Source of the DNA: Bacteroidales bacterium UBA3388
GTDB taxonomy: Bacteria > Bacteroidota > Bacteroidia > Bacteroidales > P3
DNA length: 62,966 nucleotides
Direction: 5' to 3'
Assembly: GCA_002358855.1 (NCBI GenBank)
Contig: DEPQ01000006.1
Location: forward strand, 11,176-74,141
Shown here: piece by piece, positions 24,812 to 33,327 of the stretch
Numbering within the stretch: position 1 is the first letter of the stretch
Layout of the letters: every line of letters starts with the position of its first letter
Notes under the pieces: model-generated
What the model saw: only the letters and a program-made list of their open reading frames with translations
Databases searched by the model: none
Told to the model about the DNA's origin: nothing
Position numbers and translations under genes: made by a program

Positions 24812-25795
24812 ATGAATATAGAAACTAAATTCATGGGTTTGAACATTAAAAGCCCAATTGTAGTTGGTAGTTGTGGATTGACTTCCAATGTTGAAACTTT
24901 AAAAAAAATTGAAAAGGCAGGAGCAGGTGCAGTAATCTTAAAATCTGTTTTTGAAGAGCAGATTCTGCAAGAAATGTCAAACAATGCGTCTATGTCTCAT
25001 ACGTTTGAGTACGCTGATGAAACTTATGATTATATTGTTGCACACACTGAGAAACAATCTTTGGCAAAATATATTAGTTTAATAAAGTCTGCAAAAGAAG
25101 CAGTTTCGATTCCAATTATAGCAAGCGTTAATTGCGTTTCTCCATCTCAATGGATAAATCTTACAAGTCGTATAGAACAAGCAGGAGCTGATGGTATAGA
25201 GTTAAATATCCTTCTTTTACCATCGGATGTTAATATGACAACAGAAAAAATAGAGAAATTCTACGAAACAATTATAAAAGACGTAAAGAAAACTGTTAAA
25301 ATACCTGTGTCAGTTAAGATATGTTCTTATTTTTCTTCACTTGCGAGATTTGCACAAAAGCTTTCGTGGATGGGAATAGAAAATTTGAACATTTTTAATC
25401 AGTTCTTTAAACAAGATATCAATATAGATACAATGACAATTGAGCCTGCTAATGTGTTTTCTTCACCAGGTAATTTACATAGAACAATAAGATGGACTGC
25501 TATTCTTGCAAATGTGGTAAATTGTCCTATAACTGCTGGTGGTGGTGTACACAAACCTCAAGATATTATAAAACTTTTGTTGGCGGGAGCAAACACTGTT
25601 CAAACCGTTTCGGCAGTTTACGAACAAGGAACTGACTTTATTGAAGAGTCAATTGCTTTCTTGAAAGAATGGATGCAAAAGAATAATTTTGAAAGTTTAG
25701 ATGATTTCAGAGGAAAACTTGCAGTTGCAAAGAATAATGAAAGTTCTGCTTTCCTAAGAGTCCAATTTATGAAATATTTTGCAGGAATTAAATAA
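24812..25795 (+). CDS. Dihydroorotate dehydrogenase-like FMN protein
   Basis: The 327-residue TIM barrel resembles class 1 dihydroorotate dehydrogenases: MNIETKFMGLNIKSPIVVGSCGLT at the start, an EKAGAGAVILKSVFEEQI segment, GIELNILLLP in place of the usual N-x-S-C-P motif, KIPVSVKIC (FMN-binding lysine) and ITAGGGVHKPQDIIKLLLAGA near the phosphate site. The catalytic Cys/Ser loop of true PyrD (N-S-C-P-N) is absent, so its substrate may differ from dihydroorotate. Bacteroidetes commonly carry this paralogue. The next gene, a four-helix-bundle protein, follows by 34 bp. Confidence 0.88.
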   Translation: MNIETKFMGLNIKSPIVVGSCGLTSNVETLKKIEKAGAGAVILKSVFEEQILQEMSNNASMSHTFEYADETYDYIVAHTEKQSLAKYISLIKSAKEAVSIPIIASVNCVSPSQWINLTSRIEQAGADGIELNILLLPSDVNMTTEKIEKFYETIIKDVKKTVKIPVSVKICSYFSSLARFAQKLSWMGIENLNIFNQFFKQDINIDTMTIEPANVFSSPGNLHRTIRWTAILANVVNCPITAGGGVHKPQDIIKLLLAGANTVQTVSAVYEQGTDFIEESIAFLKEWMQKNNFESLDDFRGKLAVAKNNESSAFLRVQFMKYFAGIK

Positions 25796-25829
25796 TTAAA
25801 ATGAAGATTTAACTAATACAAATATCGTT

Positions 25830-26297
25830 ATGGAAAAACAAATCAACTCAAACAGCTTTTTTAGATTTGAAGATTTAAGAGTTTATCATAAATCTTTGGA
25901 TTATGTTAATTGGTTGCTAAATCAAAATTGTCAATTAAATGGATTAGACGCAGATTTGGTTTTAAAACCTTTGGTAAATTCTGCAAGCAAAGTGTCTTTG
26001 AATATAGCAGAAGGTTCATCTCGTCATAGAACTCAGTTGATTCAATTTTTGAAAGACGCTAAGGCTGCAATAAGAGAGTGTGTAGTTTATACTGCAATTG
26101 CGTATAAAAAAGGAATATTCTCACAAGAACAAAACGATGCTTCGACTGAAGTTTTGATGGAAATGACAAAAATGCTTGGTGCTATGATTGCGTCTTTGCA
26201 AAAGTCAGTTGCAAATAGAACAAATAACGTAGAAAAAGTTCAAAAGACTGAAACAGACGATGAATTTATGTCAGAAAATTTCTCTTTTGAGTATTAA
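25830..26297 (+). CDS. Four-helix bundle protein (S23/IVP family)
   Basis: The 155-residue protein has FEDLRVYHKSLDYVNWL near the start and ASKVSLNIAEGSSRHRTQLIQFLKDAKAAIRECVVY in the middle, the hallmark of the S23-type four-helix bundle family first noticed as an insert in 23S rRNA genes. These proteins form homopentamers; their function is not established. Here it is an independent gene after the DHOD-like gene and not within an rRNA. The last 30 residues are a polar tail. Confidence 0.88.
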   Translation: MEKQINSNSFFRFEDLRVYHKSLDYVNWLLNQNCQLNGLDADLVLKPLVNSASKVSLNIAEGSSRHRTQLIQFLKDAKAAIRECVVYTAIAYKKGIFSQEQNDASTEVLMEMTKMLGAMIASLQKSVANRTNNVEKVQKTETDDEFMSENFSFEY

Positions 26298-26317
26298 AAA
26301 ATAAGTTTTTAAGTTTT

Positions 26318-26356
26318 AAGCGAGTTTTATTTTAGGATAAAACTCGCTTTTTTTTT
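26318..26356 (+). terminator. Rho-independent terminator after the four-helix-bundle gene
   Basis: AAGCGAGTTTTAT pairs with ATAAAACTCGCTT around TTTAGG, followed by a run of nine or more T. Confidence 0.92.
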
Positions 26357-26387
26357 GTTTTAAGTGTATTTTTATTAGAATTTGTCG

Positions 26388-26395
26388 TATTTTTG
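26388..26395 (+). promoter_or_regulatory. -7 promoter element (TATTTTTG) for holB
   Basis: This octamer matches TAnnTTTG, 25 nt before the holB ATG at 26420. The genes holB, ricT, gldH and the PBP gene follow without another obvious promoter. Confidence 0.55.
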
Positions 26396-26419
26396 TAGAT
26401 TAAAAATAGTTTTTATTTC

Positions 26420-27586
26420 ATGCAGTTTGCGAAAATAGTAGGACAAAGAAATTTAATAAACACATTGATTGATGTTGTTTTGAATAATAGGGTGAGTCAT
26501 GCTCAGTTGTTTTTAGGAAATGCTGGTTATGGCGGATTTGCTCTTGCTTTGGCTTACGCACAATTTGTTTCGTGTACTGATAAGCAAGTTTTTGCATCTT
26601 CAAACAAAGATGGATTGAAAGCAGATTCTTGTGGAAAATGTCCTTCTTGCTTAAAATATGAAAAACTTTCTCACCCCGATTTGTTTTTCACTTTTCCAAA
26701 TACCACAACCAAAGCAGTGGATAAAAATAACGAAAGTGCAAGTTTCTTAGATACTTTTAGAAATTATGTTTTCTCTAAAAATGCTTACATAGACTTGGAA
26801 TCGTGGTATCAAGAGCTTGGTGTAGAAAACAAACAAGGTGCAATAAATGTAAGAGATGCTAATACAATAATAAAAAATCTTACACTTAAAACTTACGAAT
26901 CGCAATATAAAATAAATATTGTTTGGGGTGTAGATAAATTACAAATAGACGCAGCAAACAAACTTTTAAAAATTTTAGAAGAACCATACGAAAATACGTT
27001 ATTTCTTTTAGTTGCAGAAAGTAGTGAACTTTTGCTTTCAACAATTCTTTCAAGAACTCAACTAATCAAGCTTCCACCAATTTTAGATGAAGACTTATCA
27101 GAGTATTTATCACAAGAAAATTATGATAATGTAGAAGAAATGGTAAGGGTTGCAGAGGGTAATTTAATTAAAGCACTCTCTTATAACTCTGATGAAAAAC
27201 AAGAGTATAGAAAGTTATTCATTCAGTTCAATAGATTAGCCTTTTCGTACAATAATTCTTTGAGTGAAATTTACAAATTGGTAGAAAAAATTTGTAAAAT
27301 GGGAAGAGAAGAATTGAAAGTGTACTTAAATTATTCATTAGAACTATATCGTGAATGTTTTCAGCAAAAAGAGTTGAATAAACAAGAACTTTGTAATTTT
27401 ACGGAAGAGGAAAAAGATTTTAAAACGAACTTTTCAAGGTTTATTACACCAAGAAATATTTTGAATATTTACAATTTGACACAGAAGTCTATGGTTGAAA
27501 TTATGCGTAATGGCAATGCTAAAATGATATTTTTGACTTTGGCAATCAATATAGGAAAACTAATAAAGAATACACCAAATAAATAA
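26420..27586 (+). CDS. holB: DNA polymerase III subunit delta'
   Basis: Delta' is part of the clamp loader that places the sliding clamp on DNA. The 388-residue protein begins FAKIVGQRNLINTLIDVV, typical of the clamp-loader AAA domain. The phosphate loop GNAGYGGFALA lacks the Walker lysine, as expected for delta', which does not hydrolyse ATP. A zinc-binding module is present (SCGKCPSCLKYEKLSHPDLF, about residues 72-91). The DKLQIDAANKLLKILEEP and LSTILSRTQLIKLP segments (sensor 1/SRC-like) follow. It is the first gene of a four-gene run that includes envelope genes. Confidence 0.93.
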   Translation: MQFAKIVGQRNLINTLIDVVLNNRVSHAQLFLGNAGYGGFALALAYAQFVSCTDKQVFASSNKDGLKADSCGKCPSCLKYEKLSHPDLFFTFPNTTTKAVDKNNESASFLDTFRNYVFSKNAYIDLESWYQELGVENKQGAINVRDANTIIKNLTLKTYESQYKINIVWGVDKLQIDAANKLLKILEEPYENTLFLLVAESSELLLSTILSRTQLIKLPPILDEDLSEYLSQENYDNVEEMVRVAEGNLIKALSYNSDEKQEYRKLFIQFNRLAFSYNNSLSEIYKLVEKICKMGREELKVYLNYSLELYRECFQQKELNKQELCNFTEEEKDFKTNFSRFITPRNILNIYNLTQKSMVEIMRNGNAKMIFLTLAINIGKLIKNTPNK

Positions 27587-27611
27587 TATATATCAAATTA
27601 TTTTTAAAATT

Positions 27612-28790
27612 ATGGAGTCAGAAAAAAAAGAAATCAAAGAGATAGAACAAAGAGATAAGTTGTTAGAACAATTTGTTCACCCATATTTTGATGAGGAACC
27701 AGATATTGAAAAAGATAAATTTGTAGTTAGTGATCTTGTTTCAAGAGGTTGTAGCAAAGAACCTATATCTTATCGTCCTGTTTCAAAAAAAGAATTGGAC
27801 AATTGTTCTAAAATGAATGTTCATAATTGGATGGGCCACATTCATTCGCCTTCAAATACAGATATTTGTAACGTTGTAGAAGTTAGATTCAAAAACTCAC
27901 GAAAAGATTTCTATCGTTTGCCTGAGGGGTTGGAAATTTCAGAAGGAGATGTCGTTGCAGTAGAAGGAAATCCTGGTCATGACATAGGAATTGTTACTCT
28001 TTCAGGAGAGTTATGTAGGATTCAAATGAAGAAAAGGAAACTTGATTTGAATTCAGACTTTAAAAGACTTTACAGAAGAGCAAAAGCCGCTGATATAGAA
28101 AAATGGTTGCAATCGGTAAGAAAGGAAGATGGTATGATTTTCAAAACAAGGGATTATGCAAATCGCTATAATCTTAAAATGAAAGTTAATGATGTAGAAT
28201 TTCAAGGCGATGGTACAAAAGCTATCTTTTATTATACAGCAGATGAAAGAGTGGATTTCCGTCAGCTAATAAAGTCTTTGGCAGAGGAATTTAAGGTTAG
28301 GATTGAAATGAAGCAGATTGGTGCAAGACAAGAAGCAAGTCGATTGGGAGGAATTGGTACTTGCGGAAGAGAACTCTGTTGTAGCACTTGGTTAAACACT
28401 TTTAACTCTGTTTCAACCGTTGTTGCAAAAACTCAACAACTATTTCCAAATCCTCAAAAGTTGGCAGGACAATGTGGAAAGCTTAAATGCTGTTTGAATT
28501 ATGAGTATGATGTTTATGTAGAGTCTTTAAATAAAATACCAGAATTGGGAGTTGAACTTCAAACGGAAAAAGGTGTTGCGGTTTATCACAAAGTTGATGT
28601 GTTTAAACGTTTATTCTGGTATTCATATCAAGGTAGTACAGAATTATTTCCTTTGTCTGCTGAAACCGTTAAGTCTATTATCGAAAAAAACAAAAGAAAT
28701 ATTGTCGTAAAAGACTTAGAAACATTTGCAGAAAAATTAGATAACGAAAAATCTTCTTCAAAAAATAATTTTAATGAAAACTATAATTAG
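27612..28790 (+). CDS. ricT: PSP1-domain regulatory iron-sulfur protein RicT (YaaT-like)
   Basis: The 392-residue protein contains the PSP1 C-terminal domain: VRFKNSRKDFYRLPEGLEIS, VAVEGNPGHDIGIVTLSGE, IFYYTADERVDFRQLIKSLAEEF, and a cysteine-rich block with CGRELCCSTWL and CGKLKCCLNYE. In Bacillus, RicT (YaaT) with RicA and RicF binds iron-sulfur clusters and affects RNA maturation; in Bacteroidetes its role is not defined. It follows holB by 25 bp and overlaps gldH by 17 bp, so it belongs to the same operon. Confidence 0.9.
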   Translation: MESEKKEIKEIEQRDKLLEQFVHPYFDEEPDIEKDKFVVSDLVSRGCSKEPISYRPVSKKELDNCSKMNVHNWMGHIHSPSNTDICNVVEVRFKNSRKDFYRLPEGLEISEGDVVAVEGNPGHDIGIVTLSGELCRIQMKKRKLDLNSDFKRLYRRAKAADIEKWLQSVRKEDGMIFKTRDYANRYNLKMKVNDVEFQGDGTKAIFYYTADERVDFRQLIKSLAEEFKVRIEMKQIGARQEASRLGGIGTCGRELCCSTWLNTFNSVSTVVAKTQQLFPNPQKLAGQCGKLKCCLNYEYDVYVESLNKIPELGVELQTEKGVAVYHKVDVFKRLFWYSYQGSTELFPLSAETVKSIIEKNKRNIVVKDLETFAEKLDNEKSSSKNNFNENYN

Positions 28791-29247
28791 TAAAGTCTAT
28801 ATTTTATTGGTTGCATTTGTGTTTTTTGCTTGCAATTCCAATGTTGTATATGATGAAAATAAAGAAGTGGATAGTCAAGTGTGGAAAACAACGGATAAAC
28901 TCTATTATGAGGTAGAAATAACCGATACATTGAAAGCCTATAAGTTAGCAATCAATATACGAAATACCGTAGAATATCCGTATAGTAATGTTTACTTTTA
29001 CCTAAACACAATTTTACCAAACGGAAAGGTTACAAAATCCGACACAATTGAATGTTATCTTGCCTATCCTGACGGAACGTGGAAAGGAAAAGGTGATTCA
29101 AAAATAAAAGATAATCGTTTTTGGATTGCAAAAAATGTAAAATTTAATCAAATTGGTAAATATACATTTGAATTGCGTCAAGCAACAATAGATTCTACTC
29201 TAAAAGGAATCTGTGATGTGGGATTGCATTTAGAATATCAAGATTAA
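28774..29247 (+). CDS. gldH: Gliding motility lipoprotein GldH
   Basis: The 157-residue lipoprotein (signal residues 1-20, lipobox FFAC) matches GldH: YDENKEVDSQVWKTTDKLYYEVEITDTL at the start of the mature part, then RNTVEYPYSNVYFYLNTILPNGKV and a C-terminal beta segment ending CDVGLHLEYQD. In Flavobacterium GldH is required for gliding; in non-gliding Bacteroidales it is conserved in envelope operons of unclear role. The gene begins inside the 3' end of ricT and is followed by the class A PBP gene 19 bp later. Confidence 0.9.
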   Translation: MKTIISKVYILLVAFVFFACNSNVVYDENKEVDSQVWKTTDKLYYEVEITDTLKAYKLAINIRNTVEYPYSNVYFYLNTILPNGKVTKSDTIECYLAYPDGTWKGKGDSKIKDNRFWIAKNVKFNQIGKYTFELRQATIDSTLKGICDVGLHLEYQD

Positions 29248-29266
29248 AAACAAATAACTATTTGAT

Positions 29267-31528
29267 ATGGGGGAACAAACAAAGAAAAAACCTAAAACAA
29301 ATAAGTTTAAGAAGTATATATCAGTAATGTGGGGGGCATATATCTGCTTTTTAGTAGCGTTAGTTGTCTTTTTCATGTTATTATCCTTTGGGGTATTGGG
29401 ATTTATGCCTACTTTTGAACAATTAGAGAATCCAAAAGCAAATTTAGCAACCGAAGTGTATTCAGATTCTGGTGAGTTAATGGGGTATATTGGCATACAA
29501 AATCGTTCAAATGTAACATACAAAGATATATCTCCTAATCTTATCAATGCTCTTGTTGCGACAGAAGATGCTAGATTTTACGAACACTCTGGAATAGACT
29601 TTCGTTCGCTTCTTAGAGTCTTAACAAAAACAGTATTAGGAGGTAATAAAAGTTCTGGAGGTGGTAGTACGCTTACTCAACAGTTAGCAAAAAATCTGTT
29701 TCCAAGAGAACAAAAATCAACATTTGGTACAGTATTTGCCAAACTCAAAGAATGGGTAGTGGCAGTTAAGCTTGAAAGAAATTATTCCAAAGAAGAAATC
29801 TTATCAATGTATTTAAATACAGTGGATTATGGTAGTAATGCTTTTGGAATTAAAGCAGCTTCTCAAATTTTCTTTTCAAAACAACCTTCTGAATTAGAGG
29901 TTGAAGAAGCAGCGGTTTTGGTTGGACTATTAAAAGCACCAACAGCATATAGTCCTGTGAGAAATCCAGAAAATGCAAATAGAAGACGTAATGTTGTTTT
30001 AAGCCAAATGCAAAAGTATAATTACATTTCTGAGGCTGAATGTAAGGAAAAAACTGCAAAACCAATCAAATTGAATTACAATCCGCAGTCTCACGATGAG
30101 GGAATAGCGACTTATTTCCGTGAAATGTTGAGAAATTATATGAAAGAGTGGTGTAAAACCCACTATAAAGCTAATGGAGAAAACTATGACGTTCATAAAG
30201 ATGGTTTAAAGATTTATACAACTATCAATTACAAAATGCAAAAATATGCAGAGGAAGCAGTAAAAGAACATTTTACTTCTTTGCAAGCAGAATTTTTTAA
30301 ACACACAAAGGGATACAAAGATGCACCGTTCACTGGTATTAGTCGAGAAGATATAGACAAGTATTACGTTCAAGCAATGAAAAATTCCGATAGATATAGT
30401 TGTTTAAAATCGGAAGGAGCCTCTGAAAAAGAAATCAAAGCCAATTTTAAGGAAAAGACAAATATGAGAGTTTTTACTTGGAATGGCGATAAGGATACGG
30501 TGATGTCTCCTTGGGATTCTTTACGTTACTATAAACATTTCTTGAATACAGGAATGGTTTCAATAGAACCTCAAACAGGACATATAAAAGTATATGTTGG
30601 AGGAATAAATTACAAACATTTTAAGTTTGATAACGCAAAACTTGGAAGAAGACAAGTTGGTTCTACTTTCAAACCTTTTGTTTATGCAGCGGCTATGCGA
30701 GATAGTGAATTATCTCCTTGTTATGAAATGGAAAATTCGCCTGTTACATTTGAAGATTTTGACAATTGGACTCCGAAAAACTCAAACTCAAATAGGGAAG
30801 GAGAGAATGTAACGTTGAAATGGGCATTAGCAAACTCAGTAAACTTTATTTCAGCAGCACTAATCAAAGATTATACAACGCCACAAGCAGTAGTTGATTT
30901 AGTGAAACAAATGGGAATTACAACTCCTATGGAAGCTTATCCTTCAATTTGTTTAGGAACATCAGATTTGTCTGTAATGGAAATGGCAGGAGCAATGTCT
31001 ACATTTGTTAATAAAGGGATTCACAAGGAGCCAATCTTTATTACAAAAATCTGTGACAATAAAGGAATGGTTTTAGAGGTCTTTAACTCAAAGAGTAACT
31101 CTGCCTTAGATGAAGAAACTTCTTATTTAGTTCTTGAACTTATGAAAGGAGTTGTTGATGGCGGTACAGGAGGTAGATTAAGGTTTAGATACGGACTCAC
31201 AAGCACTATTGCAGGGAAGACAGGTACTACTGACAATAATTCAGACGGTTGGTTTATTGGCTTAAACCCTAAATTAGCAACAGCAGTATGGGTTGGAGGA
31301 GAATTAAGGAGTATTCACTTCCGCTCAACCGCCTTAGGACAAGGAGCATCTATGGCTTTGCCTGTATATGCTTTGTTTATGAAACGTTGCGAGAAAGACC
31401 CAAAACTCAATTTCTATAAAGGAGATTTTGATCGTCCTCCTACAATGAGCGTAGATATGGATTGTAGTAATTATTTCCAAGAAATAGATCAAGGAACGAT
31501 GGAACAAGAAAGAAATAAGGAGTGGTAA
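29267..31528 (+). CDS. mrcA: Class A penicillin-binding protein (PBP1A-like transglycosylase/transpeptidase)
   Basis: This bifunctional enzyme polymerises and cross-links peptidoglycan in the periplasm. One membrane helix is near residues 20-42. The GT51 domain shows ATEDARFYEHSGIDFRSLLR, GGGSTLTQQLAKNLF and SMYLNTVDYGSNAFGIK. The transpeptidase domain has the serine motif STFKPFVYAAA, an SVN motif (ALANSVNFISA) and KTGTTDNNSDGWFIG. The 753 residues are full length. It is the last gene of the holB-ricT-gldH run. The gene symbol is by family analogy. Confidence 0.95.
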   Translation: MGEQTKKKPKTNKFKKYISVMWGAYICFLVALVVFFMLLSFGVLGFMPTFEQLENPKANLATEVYSDSGELMGYIGIQNRSNVTYKDISPNLINALVATEDARFYEHSGIDFRSLLRVLTKTVLGGNKSSGGGSTLTQQLAKNLFPREQKSTFGTVFAKLKEWVVAVKLERNYSKEEILSMYLNTVDYGSNAFGIKAASQIFFSKQPSELEVEEAAVLVGLLKAPTAYSPVRNPENANRRRNVVLSQMQKYNYISEAECKEKTAKPIKLNYNPQSHDEGIATYFREMLRNYMKEWCKTHYKANGENYDVHKDGLKIYTTINYKMQKYAEEAVKEHFTSLQAEFFKHTKGYKDAPFTGISREDIDKYYVQAMKNSDRYSCLKSEGASEKEIKANFKEKTNMRVFTWNGDKDTVMSPWDSLRYYKHFLNTGMVSIEPQTGHIKVYVGGINYKHFKFDNAKLGRRQVGSTFKPFVYAAAMRDSELSPCYEMENSPVTFEDFDNWTPKNSNSNREGENVTLKWALANSVNFISAALIKDYTTPQAVVDLVKQMGITTPMEAYPSICLGTSDLSVMEMAGAMSTFVNKGIHKEPIFITKICDNKGMVLEVFNSKSNSALDEETSYLVLELMKGVVDGGTGGRLRFRYGLTSTIAGKTGTTDNNSDGWFIGLNPKLATAVWVGGELRSIHFRSTALGQGASMALPVYALFMKRCEKDPKLNFYKGDFDRPPTMSVDMDCSNYFQEIDQGTMEQERNKEW

Positions 31529-31545
31529 AGCACTCCTTATTTTTG
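31516..31545 (+). terminator. Terminator after the PBP gene
   Basis: TAAGGAGTG (31516-31524) pairs with CACTCCTTA (31531-31539) around GTAAAG, followed by TTTTTGTTTT. The stem overlaps the stop codon. It may also serve the convergent serine hydrolase gene. Confidence 0.85.
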
Positions 31546-31550
31546 TTTTA

Positions 31551-32777
31551 CTATTTTGTTTTCAAGTAATCTGCTACCGCTTGATAGGCTGGTAGAGAGA
31601 ATGGATCATTTACTCCGTTTGAGGCTTCGGGGTGAGATGCTAATCTAACGATTACCATTTCTGCTTTTGGATTTATGAAAATTGTTTGACCGTGTACACC
31701 TCTTGCACAAAAGGCTTTGTCTGAGTTTTTAGTTACCCACCACATATTTCTATACGCCCAGCCTTTCAAAAGAGGATAACTTTCTTTGTCAAATTTATTT
31801 GCGTTCGAGTTTTCGGTGATATCATAAACTAATCCTTTTGGAAGAATTTGTTTTCCATTGAAAAAGCCGTCGTTTCTAATCATTTCTCCAAATGCGGCTA
31901 AATCTCTAAGTGCTGCATTGAAGCCTCCGCCTGCAAATTCAGTGCCTGTGGCATCTAATTGATAGTATGCTTCAAAGTGAGCACCGATTGGTTGCCAGAA
32001 ATATTCGGAAATCAAATCTGCCAAAGGCTTATCGCAAACTCTTGTAATCACCCAAGCCAATGCATCTGTGTTTACTGTTCTGTATGCAAACTTTTTGCCA
32101 TGCACACCCTTTTGTTTGACACTTTGTAAGAACTCTCTGTAACTTTTTGCTCCTTTATAATTCTCAGGTTTAGGGTAAGGAGTGCCTGCTTGCGAAAATT
32201 CCCAAATGCGAGACGAAGGATTGTTATAATTTTCATCATAATCCAAAGCAGTAGTCATATCTAATAATTCTCGTATTGTAGCATTACCAAAAGCAGAACC
32301 TTTTAATTCTGGAACATAATAAGAAGCTATTTTAGTTTCATCAAGAATTCCTTCTGCAACAAGCACAGCTCCTAATGTGCCTGTAAGAGTTTTACTAACA
32401 GACATAACAGCGTGAGTTCCGTCTGGCTCTAAAAAAGCAAAATATCGTTCATATACTATTTTGCCTTTGTGTAATACTATAATACCATCTGCTTTGGCTA
32501 AGTCAAGCGACTCATCAAAGGAGATAAGTTCCCCGTTTAGTGTTTCAAACATAATATTGCCGATAGCATCATCGTGTTTTGTTTTAAATTCATAGCGATT
32601 GTACTCGGCAGGTCTTACACCTTTTGTTGGGAAAAACATACGCATATCGCAAACGCTTTCTCTTATTTGAGGGAAATTAAAGAAACTTCCATCGATAACG
32701 CTCTTTATTAAATCTGTTTGAGCGTTAATGTTTACACTAATAAACATTGTCATCATAATTACAATTGATTTTTTCAT
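31551..32777 (-). CDS. Serine hydrolase of the beta-lactamase/class C esterase family
   Basis: The 408-residue protein has a signal peptide (residues 1-20, ending NINAQ) and so is exported. The active-site tetrad S-V-S-K lies at 126-129 (AVMSVSKTLTG). A Y-R-T-V-N segment (KKFAYRTVNTDALAWVI) may serve as the second motif, and HGQTIFINPK as the third, equivalent of H-G/K-T-G. Such enzymes hydrolyse esters, D-amino peptides or beta-lactams, and the substrate cannot be told here. The gene is monocistronic and convergent with the PBP gene. Confidence 0.88.
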   Translation of the reverse strand: MKKSIVIMMTMFISVNINAQTDLIKSVIDGSFFNFPQIRESVCDMRMFFPTKGVRPAEYNRYEFKTKHDDAIGNIMFETLNGELISFDESLDLAKADGIIVLHKGKIVYERYFAFLEPDGTHAVMSVSKTLTGTLGAVLVAEGILDETKIASYYVPELKGSAFGNATIRELLDMTTALDYDENYNNPSSRIWEFSQAGTPYPKPENYKGAKSYREFLQSVKQKGVHGKKFAYRTVNTDALAWVITRVCDKPLADLISEYFWQPIGAHFEAYYQLDATGTEFAGGGFNAALRDLAAFGEMIRNDGFFNGKQILPKGLVYDITENSNANKFDKESYPLLKGWAYRNMWWVTKNSDKAFCARGVHGQTIFINPKAEMVIVRLASHPEASNGVNDPFSLPAYQAVADYLKTK

Positions 32778-32863
32778 AATATTTTGTTTTTAAAATTATA
32801 TCTGACTAACAAATCAAAGTAAAACAAAGTTTAAAGAAAATAATTCTTTGGATTAAAAAATTA

Positions 32864-32880
32864 TTTCTTTGATTTATTTT
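32864..32880 (+). repeat. Recurrent intergenic 17-mer TTTCTTTGATTTATTTT
   Basis: This exact copy lies between the serine hydrolase and small lipoprotein genes, preceded by related AAAGAAA/TTCTTTG units (32833-32850). Confidence 0.85.
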
Positions 32881-32914
32881 TCTAAAGCAAAGGATTATTT
32901 TTTGCTTTTTTTGT

Positions 32915-32922
32915 TATTTTTG
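32915..32922 (+). promoter_or_regulatory. -7 promoter element (TATTTTTG) for the small lipoprotein gene
   Basis: This octamer matches TAnnTTTG, followed by C, and lies 15 nt before the ATG at 32937. A copy of the recurrent 17-mer lies upstream at 32864-32880. Confidence 0.5.
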
Positions 32923-32936
32923 CAAAAAATATTGAA

Positions 32937-33314
32937 ATGAAGAAATTATTCCTAATTTTGTTATCTTCATTCTTCGTTTTGGCTTGCTCAAATGACAATA
33001 GGGAAGAGGGATTGATTATAAAAACGGTTGAAAATTATTATAAATGTTTGAATAAGCGTGATTTCAAGAATTTAGAGACTATTGTGTCGGCGAGAATGAA
33101 TAAAAAAATTCCTTATTTTAAAGAGTTAGGGAAAAATTTGGTGATTTACGAAAAAGTAAAGGTTGAAAATATTGAATTAAATGGCAATACAGCGTTTGTA
33201 GAGGTTGAATGCGTTGATGAATTTGGTAATAAAATTGTGTGTAATTGGAATTTATCAAAGATAAATGAAGAATGGAAGATGGATATTATAGATGTATCTA
33301 CCTCAGAATTTTAA
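32937..33314 (+). CDS. Small lipoprotein with an NTF2-like (DUF4878-type) fold
   Basis: The 125-residue protein has a lipoprotein signal (MKKLFLILLSSFFVLACSND, cysteine 17). The mature part reads IKTVENYYKCLNKRDFKNLETIVS, then IPYFKELGKNL, a beta strand pattern NGNTAFVEVEC and WKMDIIDVS. This order of helix, then strands, with a WK near the end is typical of DUF4878/NTF2-like lipoproteins. Function is unknown. It is the first gene of a run continuing to the TPR lipoprotein at 36038. Confidence 0.75.
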   Translation: MKKLFLILLSSFFVLACSNDNREEGLIIKTVENYYKCLNKRDFKNLETIVSARMNKKIPYFKELGKNLVIYEKVKVENIELNGNTAFVEVECVDEFGNKIVCNWNLSKINEEWKMDIIDVSTSEF

Positions 33315-33327
33315 ATTATAAAATTAT

